From: Clostridiales bacterium
Lineage (GTDB): Bacteria > Bacillota > Clostridia > Christensenellales > Aristaeellaceae
Assembly: GCA_012837965.1 (NCBI GenBank)
Contig: DUQF01000010.1
Location: 1-64,000 of the forward strand
Direction of reading: 5' to 3'
DNA length: 64,000 bases
The position numbers and the translations under genes are program-made. The notes beneath the pieces are model-generated. The model saw only the letters and a list, made by a program, of their open reading frames with translations, was not told the DNA's origin and made no database searches. This document shows positions 62,306 through 64,000 of the stretch, piece after piece (positions within the stretch are counted from its first letter, which is position 1; every line of letters starts with the position of its first letter).

Positions 62306-64000
62306 TTAGTAGGCTTCGTGCAGCTGAATGTCACGGTAGCGCTTCAGGCCGGTGCCGGCAGGAATAAGCTTGCCGATGATGACGTTTTCTTTTAAGCCCG
62401 TGAGCGGATCTTTCTTTCCCTTGATGGCCGCCTCAGTCAGCACCCTTGTGGTTTCCTGGAAAGAGGCTGCCGACAGGAAGCTGTCGGTCGCAAGGGCCGC
62501 CTTGGTAATGCCAAGCAGAATACGCTTGGCGGTAGCGGGGTAACCGCCCTCTTCAATGGCCTTTTCATTGGCCTGCTCAAAGGCAAAAATATCTTCAAGT
62601 GCCCCAGGCAATAGGTCGGTGTCGCCGGAATCTTCCACACGCACCTTGCGCAGCATTTGACGGATAATGACTTCGATATGTTTGTCGTTGATGCCGACGC
62701 CTTGGCTGTGATACACGCTTAATACCTCGTGCAAGAGGTAATCCTGAACGGCTTTGACACCTAAAATGCGCAATAGGTGATGGGGATTAATGGAGCCTTC
62801 GATCAGCTCGTCGCCGGGCTTCACAACATCTCCTTCCTCCACCTTGACACGGGCGCCATAGTGGATGGGATAGCTTTTCCTTTCGTTGGGGTCGGATTCG
62901 TTAGTGACAACGATTTCTTGCCGCTTTTTGTTGGTGGAAAAGGATACCTTTCCGCCGATTTCGGCAAGCACGGCTTCACGCTTGGGTTTACGAGCCTCAA
63001 ATAGCTCTTCAACACGCGGCAAGCCTTGCGTGATGTCTTCACCCGAAGCAACGCCGCCCGTATGGAAAGTACGCATGGTTAGCTGTGTGCCCGGCTCGCC
63101 AATAGCCTGGGCCGCGATGATGCCGACTGCTTCGCCGATTTCCACGTCCCCGCCGTGGGCAAGGTTGGAGCCGTAACACTTGGCGCAGACGCCATCCTTG
63201 CAGCGACAGGTAAGAACGCTGCGCACCTGTACCTGGGTGACGCCCGCATCAACGATGCGTTTGGACAGCTTATAGTCGATGGGATCATTCACGTGACAAA
63301 TGATTTCGCCCGACACCGGATGAATCACGTCTTCCGCCGCGGTACGGCCAAGGATACGCTCGCCCAAGGCTTCGATGCCGACAATGGCCTCAACGGTGAT
63401 ACCCCTGACCCTTTCACCAAGGGTTTCAAAGCAGTCAAGCTCTTTGACGATAACTTCCTGGGAAACATCTACCAGACGGCGGGTAAGGTAGCCCGAGTCA
63501 GCGGTACGCAGGGCGGTATCAGCAAGGGATTTGCGGCTACCGTGCGAGGACATGAAGAATTCAAGCACGCTCAGTCCCTCACGGAAGTTGGAGCGGATGG
63601 GCAGCTCAAGCGCTTTGCCGCTGGGCGATGCCATCAGGCCCCGCATACCGGCAAGCTGAGCAATCTGCCCGGTTGAACCACGAGCGCCGGAGTTGGTCAT
63701 CATGTAAATGGGGTTATCTTTCTGTAAAACGGACATGACCTGGTTTTTCAGCTTGTCGGTTAATTTGTTCCAAACCTCAATTACCAATTGATAGCGTTGC
63801 TCATCATCCATCAAACCCCTGCGATAGGCCTGCTGAATCTTACGCACTTCCTGGTCGGCTTCATCCAACCACTGTTTCTTTTCTTCGGGAATGATAATGT
63901 CCGCAAAGGACACGGTGATGGCGCCACGGGTTGAATACTCGTAGCCCAGGCGTTTTACTTCGTCAAGCACCTCGGCACACGTAGCAGCCCCGTGCACATG
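62306..64000 (-). CDS. rpoC: RNA polymerase subunit beta', C-terminal part (truncated by window edge)
   Basis: The last 564 residues of beta' are in the window; the frame stays open to the edge at 64000. Visible parts include [21 protein letters not shown] and [17 protein letters not shown] (bridge helix and trigger-loop area). The second zinc site has Cys in KELDCFE and [31 protein letters not shown] is the trigger-loop motif. The C-terminus reads [16 protein letters not shown]. It ends at a bidirectional terminator, so rpsL-rpsG-fusA-tuf do not follow it, unlike in many Firmicutes. Confidence 0.97.
   Translation of the reverse strand, partial: HVHGAATCAEVLDEVKRLGYEYSTRGAITVSFADIIIPEEKKQWLDEADQEVRKIQQAYRRGLMDDEQRYQLVIEVWNKLTDKLKNQVMSVLQKDNPIYMMTNSGARGSTGQIAQLAGMRGLMASPSGKALELPIRSNFREGLSVLEFFMSSHGSRKSLADTALRTADSGYLTRRLVDVSQEVIVKELDCFETLGERVRGITVEAIVGIEALGERILGRTAAEDVIHPVSGEIICHVNDPIDYKLSKRIVDAGVTQVQVRSVLTCRCKDGVCAKCYGSNLAHGGDVEIGEAVGIIAAQAIGEPGTQLTMRTFHTGGVASGEDITQGLPRVEELFEARKPKREAVLAEIGGKVSFSTNKKRQEIVVTNESDPNERKSYPIHYGARVKVEEGDVVKPGDELIEGSINPHHLLRILGVKAVQDYLLHEVLSVYHSQGVGINDKHIEVIIRQMLRKVRVEDSGDTDLLPGALEDIFAFEQANEKAIEEGGYPATAKRILLGITKAALATDSFLSAASFQETTRVLTEAAIKGKKDPLTGLKENVIIGKLIPAGTGLKRYRDIQLHEAY

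Overview
The window looks like a chromosomal segment of a Gram-positive, clostridia-like Firmicute, probably an uncultured lineage. The reasons are a zinc-type S14 (rpsZ), a KOW-domain gene between map and infA, the Firmicutes block rbgA-rnhB-yraN-comM-dprA-topA-trmFO-hslVU, a CIRCE heat-shock operator, DegV, strong AGGAGG ribosome-binding sites, a short archaeal-type ProRS and consensus sigma-A promoters. I see no rRNA, tRNA, CRISPR array or prophage. The only mobile-element trace is a truncated IS200/IS605 transposase at the left edge.

Layout. 1-6.6 kb: IS200 remnant, DMT exporter, shikimate-kinase-like protein, aldose-epimerase-like protein divergent from a two-gene chromate-transporter-family pair, a membrane protein, and a MarR-DegV operon with two perfect operators. 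6.7-23 kb (minus strand): rbgA-rnhB-yraN-[giant glycosyltransferase]-comM-dprA-[37-residue repeat protein]-topA-trmFO-hslV-hslU. This is the conserved Firmicutes order with two lineage-specific insertions. 23.1-28.4 kb: deoC, a proton-channel (MotA/TolQ/ZorA-like) plus OmpA-domain (MotB/ZorB-like) plus small anchored-protein operon, and a CNNM/CorC-type transporter.

28.6-44.8 kb: the S10-spc-alpha ribosomal cluster on the minus strand, from rpsJ to rplQ, with secY, adk, map, infA and rpoA. It includes a 37-codon rpmJ at 31926-32039. One strong promoter precedes rpsJ. A 297-bp gap with a terminator-like hairpin separates rpmJ from the alpha operon. 45-50.2 kb: proS, then an operon of a secreted protein, a PRPP-synthetase-like protein and two small membrane-associated proteins. 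50.3-52.9 kb: capA-like gene followed by glpK.

52.9-62.3 kb (plus strand): CIRCE-htpG, a small signal-peptide ORF coupled to an Lgt-like protein, a second CapA-like protein, a phosphodiester-glycosidase-family protein, a K+/H+-type antiporter with a TrkA-C domain, a NadD-YqeK fusion, rsfS and an ArsC/Spx-like protein. Two of these units begin with almost the same promoter, leader and signal-peptide cassette. The window ends inside rpoC (minus strand), which is not followed by rpsL-rpsG-fusA-tuf as is common.

The best candidates for less-described biology are the ZorAB-like stator operon without Zorya effectors, the duplicated promoter/signal cassette in the envelope cluster, the two-catalytic-module glycosyltransferase fusion, the repeat protein with near-identical 111-bp units, and several enzyme-family members that have lost hallmark residues.
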